Of a stretch of 64,000 nt of DNA, positions 22,627 through 35,494 are shown one piece after another. Position numbers and translations under genes: made by a program. Location of the stretch: NCBI GenBank assembly GCA_026075535.2, contig AP026541.1, forward strand, positions 12,152,001-12,216,000. Reading direction: 5' to 3'. Positions within the stretch are counted from its first letter, which is position 1, and every line of letters starts with the position of its first letter. The notes beneath the pieces are model-generated. The model was not told the DNA's origin, did no database searches, and saw only the letters and a list, made by a program, of their open reading frames with translations. This stretch comes from Tricholoma matsutake. Lineage: Eukaryota > Basidiomycota > Agaricomycetes > Agaricales > Tricholomataceae.

Positions 22627-24963
22627 CTATGTTTGTGCCTTATTCATAACATCACTTTTACTCCTCCATGGCATCATCAAACCCAATCTCAGGGCCAACA
22701 CTTCTGATGAGTTATCCTTCCCTGTAGGCAGTTTTCCCAAGAGTCTCAGCATCAACGTGTGGATGCTCACTGGATTCCTTAATCCAAATTCGTTGATTTC
22801 TTCTGCAGCCAATGTGAACTCAAGGAAATTCCAATCCCTAAAGCCCAGTTCCCTGGTCTTGTAGGCTATTACCTGAGGAGCCTTGCACCATCGCTGACTA
22901 TTTCCAATGTCTATCAACCCATCTCCGCAAAGACATGGATACCACATACCTGTTTCTGTCATTAATGAACTCCTCACAGCTTTGGCATCCAGTGTGAAGA
23001 ACTGATGGGACTCATAGTATTGAGCCTGGTCGCTCAACATTCTCACCATTTCCACCTTGCTCCAGTTTGCCTCTCACAGAACTGCACGCATAGCCATTTC
23101 CATCCTTTCGTGTTGTGTATATTTCTTCAATCCATCCACTGACACCAGTGCCAATGCCATCTCTGGAGTCCTTGCCCCCTGGGCTCCGTGATGAAAGTTG
23201 TATTGCATCTCTCGTCTGATCCCCGTTTCCACTCCCTCTGTCAGATATAGTCCACACAGGCGAGATTCTCCCACTGAAGCAGGACAAGGTTTGAGTCCAT
23301 AACCAGAATCCCATGAGCAGAATGGACCATATATATAAATTGCTGCCGCATCACATCTGATTGTCAATGGTTGTTGTGACTCTTCCACCCATAACAGCAG
23401 TTTCATGGCCAAAGCAGTCCCCTCTCTCCGCTCTACCCTTCCTAAAAAACCCATGCTCTTTCCAAACAAGCCGTTGTCATTCTTGCCTGTCAGAAGCTGT
23501 GATTTGACCGCTGTTGCCCAGGTGTCAAAGTTTTGTGCCGCCTGTCTAGGACTTTCCTCATCTGCTGTCGCCTGGTGTGTCCGGATGACATCTCCCAGGT
23601 ACAGGTGGTACCCAGATGAGTCATAAGTTGCCGAAATGGGTTTTCCATCCAGTTCCAGTGTGACGATGAAGCTTGGCTGACCAACATGCGAAGAGATCCC
23701 AGCAGACTCTGCATGGAGCACCACTCAGTCAACGTCTCCCCCAATGACTTTTGAGAGCATGCTGTTCAAGTATTTCAGGCGTACATCCCAGGATGCATTC
23801 TCCAACTGCTCAGGCAACTGCACCACTGCCAAGACTACCTCGTTGTGCTGGCACATTTCCAATAGAAGGTAATAGAAGCCGAATTCGTTATCGAAACATC
23901 AGCTGCTGTGAGCTATTGCCCAGCGTCCCATTGCCCATGCTTGTCCGGTAATAGATAAATCAAAAGGTATCACTCTGTTGGGGAAAATGTGGGGAAATGC
24001 CTTGGGGAATGTGTCCGCCATTATGTCCAGGACTAATTGATGTCCAGTCAAGTGTCCTTCAAGAAATGAAGAGAGAAAAGCGTACACTGCATGAACCCAT
24101 TATGTGTTCTCTTAATCTCCAGTGGTCCTGTATTACTTCTCAGTATCTGTGTAGTGTGATGCTCTAGATTGCTTACCCCTTTCCACTGCAAGTTGTGTTG
24201 TCACCCAAGCTGGTATGCCATCCAGTAGAAGTTGTGCCATCTCTGATTCATTGACCTCGATATCTGCGTACCATCGATTGTTGGAACGAAGCCAATTGAT
24301 AGCTTCCACCGCACATAGTCTGCGCACTCGGAACATTGTGGAAAGTGGAATGTGATCTACCAACTTCCCGTTGGAAGTCAAACATACAATTTGCATGATC
24401 TCCATAGGTTTGACAGGCACACCCGATATGATGAGGGTGCTAGCTAGAGGCTTTGCCACAACATTCAGATACAGTCTTCTGTCCTTTGACTCCTGCACCT
24501 CTACTGTGTACTGGATAGGGAAGCACAGTGACACGAGCAGTCTCTCAAGGAACTTGAGTCCTTCAAGTGCCTCGGGAATCTCGTGGAGACAAAAGGAACC
24601 ATTCAGGGCTAGCTCGGGCACATGATGTCCTTGCAGGTCCTCAAGGCACCCCAAACAGACGTTTCCACCCAAAAGGATGTTTGTATTCACCAAACCTTTC
24701 TGAGCCAGCATCATTCTGTGAGTCACAACTGTCTCCCCTCCAGACGTACTCCCAGCCAATGCTCCCAGGCTCTGGAAGCTAGCAAGATGGGTGAGCTCCA
24801 CAATCTGAACATCTTCTTTACATACCATGCAGTCACAGACAACACAAGTCTGCCATCCAGATTCTGCCAGTTTGTCCAAGAAGCCAGTCAAGACAGTTAA
24901 CCTCCGTGCTTGCTCCACATCAGTGACCTTGTGTTTCATAGACATGGATGAATAGGAGTGCAT
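22627..24963 (-). pseudogene. Long ORF with DUF6570-like, Helitron-type N-terminus and Rep-like middle lacking HUH
   Basis: All pieces (24963-24133, 24087-23899, 23724-23074, 23055-22627) lie in one frame. Residues 60-260 include CDCMVCKEDVQ, VCLGCLEDLQGHHVPELALN, EIPEALEGLKFLERLLVS, and FRVRRLCAVEAINWLRSNN followed by WYADIEV. This is the pattern of the DUF6570-type region at the N-terminus of fungal Helitron Rep-helicases. Near 23390, GLFGKSMGFLGRVERREGT and then LLLWVEE match the spacing around the Rep HUH box, but the His-x-His is absent. Interrupting TGA codons (SS*CFDNE, VD*VVLH, VL*EANW) fit CGA to TGA; three TAA/TGA-type stops near 24090-24133 are less clear. It may be a second, diverged Helitron ORF or a domesticated relative. 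Confidence 0.5.
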
Positions 24964-26028
24964 CTGACATCATCACACAGGGGAATATATACGTCTTTGT
25001 GAGTTCTTCCTGTCTTATGTCACTACCTCATGTTCTCACATGAAACCAGACCTGTGCAGTGCTTCTTCTATATTTGACTTTATCTGCATTGCTATTGAAG
25101 ACTGTCCTCCACTTTCCACCCCATCCGTTGTGTTTCATCCATGATGAAACTTCTGCATTCCACCTCATCTGTTGTGCATTCTCTGCAACATCATCCTTCT
25201 GAAGCTGCAATTATATTTGTCACACATTCACCAAGCACATTTCAAGCAACTGTTGTTGGGTGTACATTGTCCCAAATTGCATACAGGGATTACTCCCAGA
25301 TCTTCTGCAATCCCTGAGAGCCGAAAGTTTGTTGAATCCAAAAATTTATGTCACAGCCAATAAGATATGAATCACATGAAGAGGTGGTGTTTACATAATC
25401 ATGACATACCATGACCATGCACTTTCTGAGTCCAAGTCAAGGCAGGGCCTTGCAGCATACTTTGCTATACACATTGTAGAACAGTGCATTGTGACACAGT
25501 AAGTGGTGATTAGAATAGTTTTCTATAGATAAATTTAAAATATTGAGATAACAACTTGTGGGACTCAGACATGATGCGCTATTACTTAATTAAGTTAATT
25601 ACATACAAAATCTGTTCCCAAAGTTTTGTCCAGTGGATTTTTGCGAATTTAAAACCAACAAAACCTTTGAAATGAAAATATCTATCTTTTGTTGCTTAAG
25701 AATCTGGGAAATATACATTTTTGCATCCCCCAGGATGGATTTCTGGAAAATCACTGTTTTGTCTTGCATTTCTTACATAAACACCACCACCTCGTGTTAT
25801 TCATATCTTACCACCAATTCTCAGATTGCCCCTCTCTCCTTTGAGCTCACTTAACCTTAAGGATGGCAGATGTTCTCTTACAACAGTACAGCAGCAGTCC
25901 GGGCAGTTTTTTGCTGAAAGGTTAGCCAAGCGTCGTGCAGATGTATTGTCAACTAAACCTGTGCAATATTTTCCTGGCAATGCTGCATTCTCTCTACTGA
26001 TTCCCTACGTTTGAAATAGCCACCAACC
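24964..26028. other. AT-rich interval, no confident gene
   Basis: No conserved motif. A short open stretch at 25826-26014 (plus), with QQQSGQFFAERLAKRRADVL, could be an exon of the unknown gene that follows. The rest shows no repeats or RNA-like structure that I can support. Confidence 0.4.
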
Positions 26029-26433
26029 TTGGTAGTTGCCGCTCTGCTGTTTCCCATGGGCATCCCCTCTTCTACAATTGTGCCATTGCCTACCGATATT
26101 GGCTTGGAAAGTTATAACTCCATAGATGATTTTGCAGTTGATTTATGGGTTGAGGGCATCGACAATAGACATAGTGTCATTGACCTCACCAGATTCCATC
26201 ACCAGGTAAATCCAAACTCGACAAATGGCAATTGGTTTTACATCTTTTTCACATCCCAAGATGTTATCTTCTCCCCTTTAAACATGTGCATTTCTAGTCT
26301 CAGCCCACTCCACCGCAATCACAGGGGTGACATTTTGGTTGTCAAGATTGACATTCATGGTTGCCCTTCTGACATTCACATGCAAGAAGTCAGCACTATC
26401 TGTGTGCTTGTATTAAAGTCAGTTTCTATTTGA
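26029..26433 (+). pseudogene. Unknown family U1, copy 1
   Basis: 134 codons, open throughout. It shares with the copies at 28675 and 29340 a core of the form GI(P/D)...(S/T)IDD(F/L)xV(D/E/K)xW, then a hydrophobic FY-FF-QD segment (WFYIFFTSQDVIFS), then (G)DILVVKI. Domain about 100 residues. No known family recognised. Orientation is opposite to the other two copies. Confidence 0.5.
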
Positions 26434-27607
26434 TTGACTCAACATCTGTTCTCAATCTTCACAGTATGGTAGCCCTTGGGTATTTACAATAGATTCTGAT
26501 TCAGTTATCTTGCCATTCTGTCTACATGGCTTTCTGGCCAAACAAAGGACACCAAACATTCTGACAAGTAGTTCCAATCCTCCACTTGATCGTGTGCTTT
26601 TCCAATTTAGTTCCCTCCTCTCCATCTTCATTCCAAGTGAGCATCTGGATCCCTCTTACCCCCCTCATCCTTTGTGTCAGTGCAGGACAAGCAAACCCAC
26701 ATGGCATCACCCAGTCGGTAGTGTCAGCAGTCAGCACAAACCCTCTCTGAAGATGAAGCAAATGTGCACCATCTTTTGGTACACGATATCCTGCTACTGC
26801 CCAGCAAGAGAAAAGTAATTTAGGATAAAATGTAAACACATGGCGAGGAGTGACTGCACCATTGAGGACGCCGATAAAACCATGGGCAAAACTGTCCAAG
26901 TGGCACTCTCACACAGAATGACTGTTCAATGCAACACAAGATGCATGAAGTGGATATATGTCCTCACAGACTGTTCCCACTGCCATCCAACCCCATAATG
27001 CACTTCCTGGTATCCCTGAGCTGACAGTAACACTGAGAGCAGTTTCACTTTCCCCTTTGGAATGGAAATGTTCAGGTTGTTTGGCACCCATCCTTTCCCT
27101 TGATCACCAATTAATATCCACAGTGCAAAAGACGCGTAGACTACAGCGTCTGAGCTTTGCATCACCAAGAGAAAATCGACTACTAAATCTATGGTATATA
27201 AGTCAGGGAGTATCCAGTACTATGGCAACAACATACCACTGGTACCGAGATACTTCTGCAAAGATTGTCTGATATGGCGCTTCAAGACCATATTTGCCAC
27301 CTTCTGTTCTGAGTGGACAATGATGCTTGCCCCAGCTGAAGTACTGTTAAAGTATCACAGTACTGCATGATGTAGAGGATGAGGTCGAAGACACGAAGCA
27401 CAGTAGCTGATCCGGTAGTGAAAGGGTTCATAATGTCCAAGGCTTCTGAATCAAGGCACCATTTAAAAGCAAGTGCAAAGTCCCCTAATCCAATCGAGTC
27501 AAGGGAAAGGTGCTTCTGAGACTGCGCTCCTTACTTAAGATGTACACCAATTCAGATTGTGCTGCCCAATGCAGTGAGACCCTTACAGTCTGTTCCAGCT
27601 TCAGCTG

Positions 27608-28120
27608 ATGTCGTCCAGACAAGCACTGGCAGACCCCAACATTACTTCAATCTTTGAACACGGCTCTCATGCTGATGCGCGAACAGGCTGGGTACCTTAT
27701 GTGAGAAGAGAAACTTTGGGAATTTGTGTGTTTGAGGTGCTAGGGGAGGTTCACTCGAGTAACTTGTTCGAGGCATGGCTTGTGGGAAGTGATCATCACC
27801 TAGTGAGTGCAGATCAGTCTACGTCTTCTGTCCTTTGTAAACAACATTTAGAGTAGAAACCATTTTGGCCTATGTGCACCCAGTTGTTTCATCACAAAGG
27901 GCATGCAAGATTTTTTTGCAGCACAAATCTCGCTCTTAACGGCATCATCACAGGGGAGGAGGCATTAGATAGTATCTGTGTCCGCTCGTGGGTGGCACAG
28001 TTTGACAATGAGCCCACCATTTGTATGTCATACTTAGAGAAGGAAGGTGGCGGACAGTGGAACAGCACGTATCGGATCTACAGTCACTTTGTTGAGAACC
28101 TGACATCCCCTTTTTCATAG
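27608..28120 (+). pseudogene. Unknown 170-codon ORF with one TAG
   Basis: Two stretches in the same frame (27608-27856 and 27872-28120) are separated only by TAG 27854-27856, which could be CAG to TAG. Motifs: GSHADARTGWVPYVRRETLG and FDNEPTICMSYLEKEGGGQW. No domain recognised. It lies between copies of family U1 and may belong to the same ancient gene block. Confidence 0.4.
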
Positions 28121-28674
28121 AGTTTCATTCTGGCAATTTGGTCCACTGTTCCATTCAGCTTTTCTCCAAAACTGTGCACCAGTGGGCCCATCGCGAATGT
28201 AATTTGGTACCCACCTCACTTGCTCATCCCAATGCAGCTAAAGATTCTCCAGGCTTATCTCGCCCATGTTATTAATGTGAAAGCATGCATGCTACGCTGG
28301 AATTCTTTAGGCTGATGATCAGAGGATGACTTGGCATCATAATGATTGCTACTCGGAAAGGTGTCTAGGCACAATTTTGTAAATAAATTACATGCTTTGG
28401 ATATTTAGGAGGTAGCAAATAAGCCATCCATTATTGTCCTTTACAATCCTGAGTTACCTAGGCACCCAGCTCTGATAGCAGGAGATCTGTGTCAACCATA
28501 TGTCCAGCTTCAAGATCCACCAGTGTGATCTTCATCCACACGACATGCTCTCGCTCCTGTACTGCAAAATGAGCGACCCTGTGCACCAAAATGCTTCCTT
28601 TTGGTGGACAGTGCAGAAGTAGCCCATTTCTACCAAGTGCGCTCCTGAGGTCACTGCATTGGTCAGTGCAGACT
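28121..28674. other. No supported gene
   Basis: Low coding signal on both strands. A short minus-strand open stretch ending at 28458 (HCPPKGSILVHRVAHFAVQE) may be the decayed 3' end of the next gene. Confidence 0.35.
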
Positions 28675-29256
28675 TCACCTGGTGGTCCACCCAATTAACA
28701 TCTCCTGTATGCTTGTCAAGTCCCCTATTTCAACATTGTCCACTAGTTCCGTCAACCCCCTGTTCTTGAGTACAAGCACAGAACCCTTCCACAATGGTTC
28801 TCCATCCATTGCCCTGATCATTTTGTTGTATTCCAGAGGAAGATCCTGATCTGAAAAAAATACAGTGAAGCTGCTCTCAAGAGTGTACCCACTGTCTGGC
28901 ATGACATTGATCCTTTTTCTGCCATTACTAGTGTCAGTAACACTACCCTGAGGATGCCCAGGAAAGACCCATTGCTCAACAAAAAGGTCGTCGATGGTTT
29001 GAAAGGTATCAATGCCATGGTCCATGAAGACCTTGACCAACGACATTTCCACGACATCTTCTCTGACCAGACAGGCCACAACACCTCCAGTTTGATAGTT
29101 ACACACAGTATAATGAGAATTCATTACGATTGATGAGTGTACATGTAAGAGCAGGATAGACAATGAATTCCCCCTTTTTTTTTTGCTCCTTTGACTCCTA
29201 CTTAGACCGATCAAGAGGCATGTCTTGTCAACTGAAGAGATCAACCCTGAGGGCAC
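28675..29256 (-). pseudogene. Unknown family U1, copy 2
   Basis: 193 codons. The ATG best supported by comparison with the other copies is internal (MSLVKVFMDHGIDTF). Core motifs are TIDDLFVEQWVFPGH, SFTVFFSDQDLPL, and WKGSVLVLKNRG, followed by DLTSIQEM. The last two thirds align by eye to copies 1 and 3. No transmembrane segment in the core. Function unknown. Confidence 0.5.
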
Positions 29257-29339
29257 TTGAAAAGCAATTGTTACTGTGATGCACTCCTAAAGTAGAAGCA
29301 CTGAAGGAAAACTCATGAAAGTAGAATTCTGGTTATGAG

Positions 29340-29690
29340 GGCAAGGTCTGTAAACTGCATGTCCATGACTCCATCCTCTGCAGAGTTCTTGATCACCAAA
29401 ATGTTACCTCTCCACTCCAACTCCTCATCTTTGTCCTGGACAGTTAAATTCCATGCAACACTGCAATCTTGAGGCTCCAGATAGAAAGTGAATCTGTCAC
29501 CAGCCGACTCTCCTGTTTCCAGGACCTCTGTCAGATGGACTCATCTGATGTTGATATCTGTAATCATTGGTCCAACATTGCCATTAGGGATCCAGTACTT
29601 GACACAGAGATCATCAATACTCTTAAAGGATGGGATTCCATAATCAGTCAGCACCGCAACTAGCATCATCTGGACAACCTCACAATGGAA
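29340..29690 (-). pseudogene. Unknown family U1, copy 3
   Basis: The minus strand reads MMLVAVLTDYGIPSFKSIDD, then CVKYWIPNGNVGPMITD, a TGA after NIR (probably CGA), DRFTFYLEPQDCSVAWN and WRGNILVIKNSAEDG. It lies directly upstream of copy 2 in the same orientation, so copies 2 and 3 look like an old tandem duplication. Confidence 0.5.
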
Positions 29691-29699
29691 AAGCGAAGA

Positions 29700-30469
29700 T
29701 TGTTAGGGCAACACCCACTATCTGCTAGCTAAGACCATGCGGGTTCTCTCTACAAGAAGGGGGCGGGATCCATGCTTGTGATGGGGGAACTGATGGTTTT
29801 GATGTGAGGGGTTATTAATAGGTAAGTTTGTTGAGATAGGCCTTTCACACTGAAAACATAGGTGGAATACCTAAGAGAACACAACTGGGGTCCCCTAGGC
29901 ATATATTTAGGGTTTATATACTATGTTACATATATTGTACATTGTTGTTACTGACACATTTGCACATGCATGTACATATTGATGCGTGCGAGATAAAATT
30001 CTCATGCTATCAAAGTGTAGCATAATTTGACATAATAAAATAAAAATGAAAGTTTATTAGGTAATGGGGTGGTTTCCTAACAAAGATGAGGTTGTACAGA
30101 AGGGAGTATTTGGAACAATCGGAGGTGGGAGGACTGCAGATGGCAAAGAAGAGTTTGAACCCATGCTGGTGGACAATGGTCAGGACCAGGATGTGCGACA
30201 TGAGAACTTGAAGGAAGGACCCCAGTCTGTCTTGATGGCTATAAATGTGGATTCACATCAAGATGTGAGACTAGCATTACAACTCCACCCCCTCCCATCG
30301 GCTACAAAGCAGCAGAAACCACAAAAGTTGGCAAACCTAAAGGATATGTTCATGCTAGCCTGATCAAGTTTTTTAACATTGTCCAAATGGGTTTTTACAT
30401 TGTCCTATATCAATACACTTAGTCCATAAAGTCTGCTATGTCTAGTATCCAAATTGTTAGTCAGTTCAC
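29700..30469. other. No supported gene
   Basis: AT-rich sequence with TATA runs at 29910-29950. An open frame at 30064-30363 (plus) has no recognisable motif, and I do not call it a gene. Confidence 0.35.
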
Positions 30470-32030
30470 TCCATGACCATGCCTTCAAGCTCTGGCAACA
30501 CCAGCTGTTTCCCTGCAGCCTTTGCAGACAACTCTTTCAGCTCTTTTCTTCGGGGCTTTGACCTGGTCAGCTTGATGGCTCCTGACTCCAGACTGACAAT
30601 CTCTGTCAAAGACACACCTGTGCTGACTACTTTGCCAGGAACAGGGAGGGGCTCGCTTCTGGGTCCTCGAAGTCACCTGCATTTTGCAGTGGAAGAAACA
30701 TTATTGAAGGAGTTGGCTGCACTTCATTTACTGGATTTGGACATTCCAGAGCTACTGGCAGGTTTAACAACAGGTCAGGGGGCGGGATCCACCTTATGGG
30801 GAAGCTCAAACTCCTTGTTCAAATCGTCCAGGATTTTGATGTGATGCGCATTGATCTGATACACCTTGCAACAAATGAAATCATGTTAAACCTATCAGCA
30901 AACATATATCTACATACTTTTTGCACTTTGCCATTGTCTTTCATAATGAAACAGTGCAACGAGCAATTGGCCATAATCAATGTCCCTGGGCAGAGAACCT
31001 CATGCATTTGCCAAGGGGGAACAAGTTCTCCATCAACATTGGTCACATCTAGCTGAACGAGCTTGCTATTAACATGCTAAAACAAAGGGCTGCCATAGTC
31101 AACGAGCATGGTAGGTTTGTAGAACCCTCTGACTTTGAGAGTAGGTTCTACAGTTGTGAATCAGAAACACAAAGACAGTACAATGGGAACAAAATGCACC
31201 CCCCTCTGTGCTTGGTAATGTCTCGGTGCTTTTGTCATCATTGTCTGAAGGTCCATCTTCGGTGGTCACACAGTCAACTGATGTGCACATAGTGATACAT
31301 TTGCATTTGCCAGTGAGAACAGCAGATTCTGGAACCTGGCAACCTATTAAATCCACAGAAAAATCTGCAAAGCAAACACACTGACTGCGTATTTGGGTTC
31401 CATGTGCAGCATAATCAAGTTCAGTGCTCTACTATTGTCTGATGTGGCATTTCGGATCCACTCACGCACCAGCAGCTTCTGTAGTCATCTCATGAGCAAC
31501 TATTGAGCACTAGAAGAACAGTGCACAAACTGGCATTTCATTCTGTTCCTCTTCCTTGTCTGCTTCTCTGATAGCATTAAGTCCTGCGACCTGGTTATTG
31601 TACAAAGCATTCAAATGGATTGGCACCAGAGAATGCAGTCCAATAACAAGGATGTCTTTGACCTTCTTATTGTCTTTGATCGGCCAAACCTATAACTCCA
31701 AGGTTGGGCAGAAAGTCTCATGAGAGACAGAGTGACATACCGCTTCCCCTTTGCAGCCTGAGTAGTAATTCCCTCTTGCAGCTATGATAGTTCCAGCGGC
31801 ACTTGGCTGCATCTCACCAATGATGTTGGTGTGAAAGTCTGAGCTGTCAGCATTGCAATAGATATAGTTGGGAGCCCAGTCTTCTGTCAGTCGAAAGAAA
31901 TCCACATTGTATTCAGCCTGAGCCATGGAGTGATGATCCATGGCCAGGACATCAGTAATCAATTCTTCATACACACCATTCTTGCACCTGTTTTTGTACA
32001 CATATGTGGAGACATCAACAAGAGGGAAAG
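30470..32030 (-). pseudogene. Unknown multi-exon gene next to the Helitron helicase end
   Basis: A minus-strand gene of roughly 480 codons. The N-terminal part has ITDVLAMDHHSMAQAEYNVD, then DFFRLTEDWAPNYIYCNADS and AAGTIIAARGNYYSG. The middle has LDVTNVDGELVPPWQMHEVL. An intron GTATGT...TTGCAAG joins to VYQINAHHIKILDDLNKEF. A basic C-terminus (RSKPRRKELKELSAKAAGK) ends at TGA near 30472. Nonsense codons are TAG at probable CAG (LEL*VWP, FF*CSI) and TGA at probable CGA (GA*VDP, AR*LWQ, SK*SAA, CR*LRG), plus one frame change near 31050. It follows the helicase by about 370 bp on the same strand, so it could be Helitron cargo. Family not recognised. Confidence 0.5.
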
Positions 32031-32399
32031 CAGGAGTTATCTGAACAGAGTACCAAGGGAATCAACTTATAGAATGAGGGACCAGAGGTAAGGAAGTACC
32101 TGACACCATCTGACACCACAACAATATCTGGCACCTCCAATCTCTGACACCATCCGACACTGCCATCCCACTTCCAGCATGCCTAGGAAGCTCTCATTCT
32201 CTTCTGTGACCCCTTTGCTTGGCTCACTAATGGGCAGGCATAAGTACTGAACTACAGACAATCTGAGCCAATGTACCAGTATTGTCTTCATACACAACTC
32301 TGACTCACTTCACTCTCAGGCAGTTCGCACCCAATTGATTCAGGTCTGAGTGTGAGTGAGTCAGAAGTCAATAGGCAAACTGATGCTCTGCACCTTCAT

Positions 32400-35300
32400 A
32401 ATCCCCTGCCAGGGCTAGGTCTCCATGGATATGACTCTCTGAGGCATTCAGAAGTGATACATGTGGAAGAGTGGAATTGACCACAGCCATCCTCAGCTTT
32501 TTCCACGATGGTAATTCTGCAGCTGCCAATACAGTCAGCCTGAGACAACCGCAATGGCAACCAAGAAGATCTCACTGTCATCATCCGCCAAGGGAACCAT
32601 GACCTGCTTGAGTCTACCGACCACTGTTGGGTACTCCTCTGTTCTATCTCTACTTCTACTGCAAGCACGCTGGAGTCGGTCCAACGTGTCCGCAAGAATT
32701 GATCCCATAGTAAGTGTTGTCATCGAGCTAACAACTTCTTCTGTGCTTGAATGTGATACACCAAGTGCAGTTAGTTCTTCAACTGCCTGCTGAGATTCAT
32801 CAGGAGTGCCATATTGAGTGCGTGTAGACAGATTGAGTCTGTGCAGTCGAGCCTTTTCTGAGTGCATGTCTTCCAAATGTTGACACATGATTTTCTTCAT
32901 CTGAAAAGGTCACAAGATCAGGAGACCTTCTAAGCTGGTTGCTCTGGAAACCATGACATATGGAGCTTCAGTGCCTTGGCAGAACTCAAAATCTACAATG
33001 ACACGGCGTAATGTTTGGCCTTGAGCATGATGAGCAGTCATAGCAAACGCAGGTATGAGAGGGGCTTGCATGCGCTTAATTGTACATGCTTTCTTGGTGT
33101 ACAGATGCATAAATGTCATGTCAATAATGTCTGGCAAAATAGGGACGTCGTGAACCATCAGCTGTGGCATACATTCCGAACTGGAATTCTCGATATGAAC
33201 CACACACGACTTCAGATACCTTGCTCCATCTCCGTCTCAAAAATAATGTATTGTGGTGATGGTTCCCTTACTGCTGTTAGCAATGCCACCTTCAACATTG
33301 AAAGTTCTGCATGACTAGCACTGGCATACCTGGGCATAAGGGTATTCTGCCGAGGTGCTGTTTTGTAGTACCTGAATGCATCACTTGCAGTCTAGATTTT
33401 AATGACTCATCAACCAGCAGACCTTTGTGATGTGTGTCAATTGCATGATACCAATGCGGTTGCTGACCATGAGTTTGGCAAAACAGACTGATGCTCTTTT
33501 GTTCAGTGCATCCTTCGCCGCATTCTCAGACACAATCATGGGGGCACTATTCCACTCTTGGGGACTGTAGTTGTCAGAATTGATAACCCATGAGCTGAGA
33601 AGTCTGTAATCAGCAATCATACAATGTCCTTCATGAAGATGACCAAGAAGATTGACGAAAGCCTCATTTTCAGCACCAGATTGGCAATGGTTCTTGGTGA
33701 GAGTTACAACCACATCGACGCTCAACCAAAGAATCTTACCAAACAAAATTCTTTGGCCCTGCACCGTGCTGGCGATACTGTGAGTATCAATATTTGCATA
33801 TAGCCTTGTCTCGGCCACTGGTGGCAGCTGTGCAAGGTCTCCAGCAAAGATCATGTTAATACCACCAAATGAACTCGGGACACATTTTGCAAAGGACAAG
33901 CACTCACTGATCATGCATAGGAAACAACAACTGATCATTGACACTTCATCCACAAAAAGAAACTCAACACCTTCCCATGCTGCAACCAGCTTGCGATTGG
34001 AGGACAATGTCGTTCTTGACTGCATGTGTTTGCCAATGCTCAAGGCAGAGTGAAGAGTCATTCCAGAAACATTACATGTGGCGATTCCCATGTATGAACA
34101 CACTCAAAATCTCTGCATCTGATTTCTCTTCTCAAAATAGTCCTTCAAAGCATCAATGACTTGGGATTTGCCTGTTCCAGCTGGTCCAGTTAGAAACATA
34201 TGAAGACTGTCTCCACCTGGGCTCAGACTATGAGAGGCCACTATCTGGAATGCTCTTTCCTGCTCCTGATTCAACTGCCATGCTGACACCACATTGGACA
34301 TATTCATGTCCTGATAAGGATCTTCAACCTGAATGCTCTGAGAGATACAGGGGTCTAATGACATAGGATCTACCACATCTTGAAATGCAGTGCCATCCTG
34401 GACATCTGTTCTAGCCCCATCTACTGTTTCTTCTGATATGATGGTACCTCCAGATTGACGCCGTTTCTTGTTCAAGAGCTTTCATTCCTCATACGCTTGC
34501 ATCCATATTTTCTCCAGTCCATGATCTTGTTCTGCCAGTTCTAGAACAGAATGTTGTTCATCTCTCTCAGTCCCAGGTCCATGATCTGCTAGTGCAAAGA
34601 GGCCAACACTGTCTGCATGGGCTAACAAGGACTCAACTGCATCCTGACGATCATCCAGTCTATTACTCTGACAACCATCAATGGATTCTATGTGACGAAG
34701 AAGATCCTCATCACTAATATTCTCAGTCATAAAATTGTCGCTCGTGACACGATCACCACGAAGTTCTTGAGAAACCTTAAGATTGCCAGTGTAGGAATGG
34801 CATTTGGAAAAGTGATCATTGCAACTATCTTTACATTTGTGCAAGATCTGCATGTTATTCATAACATGAGCAACTTAGTCTTCCAGTCCTTGCAAGGCAA
34901 CAAATAGATCAAAAGCTTCAGACCAGGATGCAGCTCCATCTCGCAAATCGCTTGCTTCTCGCCAGGGCTTAAACAACACCAACATCAGACAACAATAACA
35001 AGCATATGCATGGGGTCTATTGTGCCTTGGGATAGCTGGACCAGATGGAACCACAACAAACCGGGTGGATCAATGCCTGATCATTAGATGATGGGAGTGC
35101 ACCTGCTCATGCGACAATAAAAAGGTAAACATGGGCCACTGTCTGTCCTCTGCAACCAAGAGCTCTGCAATTTCTGTGGCACCATCCACATCCTCCTCTG
35201 ATTCCTCACTCTCATTTCCAGCTGCATTCTGCTGCAAGTGCCAACAACCAGTGCGAAGCTTATCAACCTGTGCAACAAAATCCCACAGGGACAACAACTC

Positions 35301-35489
35301 CAACCGGCTTCCATGACAGATGTAGTCAGACACATATGAGGATTTTTTAACCATAAGTCCGTCGTCATTCACACCAATTGCAACTTCATCTTCCTCAACT
35401 GGTAGTCTCTCCTCATCTTTGGAAGATGGCACATTTTCAGCATTGTTGAGCTCTGATGCACAATCCTCAATGTGTTCTGACAAGGCAGA
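32400..35489 (-). pseudogene. Helitron ORF, 3' half: PIF1-like helicase
   Basis: Motifs in order on the minus strand: a region with MIRH*STRFVVVPSGPAIPR (the usual MRVRH region), Walker A GPAGTGKSQVIDAL near 34170, Walker B LFVDEVSMIS near 33950, GDLAQLPPV near 33830, AFAMTAHHAQGQTLRRVIVD near 33030 and VMVSRATSLEGLLIL near 32920. The helicase would unwind DNA for rolling-circle transposition in the nucleus. Stops: TGA at RH*STR, EE*KLL, RF*VCS, GI*SRV, IL*PFQ and SG*LYW (all fit CGA), and TAA at ED*VAHV (fits CAA). A weak stretch at 33210-33400 has several stops. No frameshift is needed from 35489 to 33400. Confidence 0.9.
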
Positions 35490-35494
35490 GAGCT
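35490..35494. repeat. Target-site duplication GAGCT (left) of Gypsy-2
   Basis: GAGCT just left of the 5' LTR is repeated at 50222-50226 just right of the 3' LTR. Both copies lie within the Helitron ORF. Confidence 0.9.

Noticed and set aside
26522..27168. Minus-strand open frames as a gene
   Set aside because: Several stops in each frame and no domain; possibly a remnant but not supportable.
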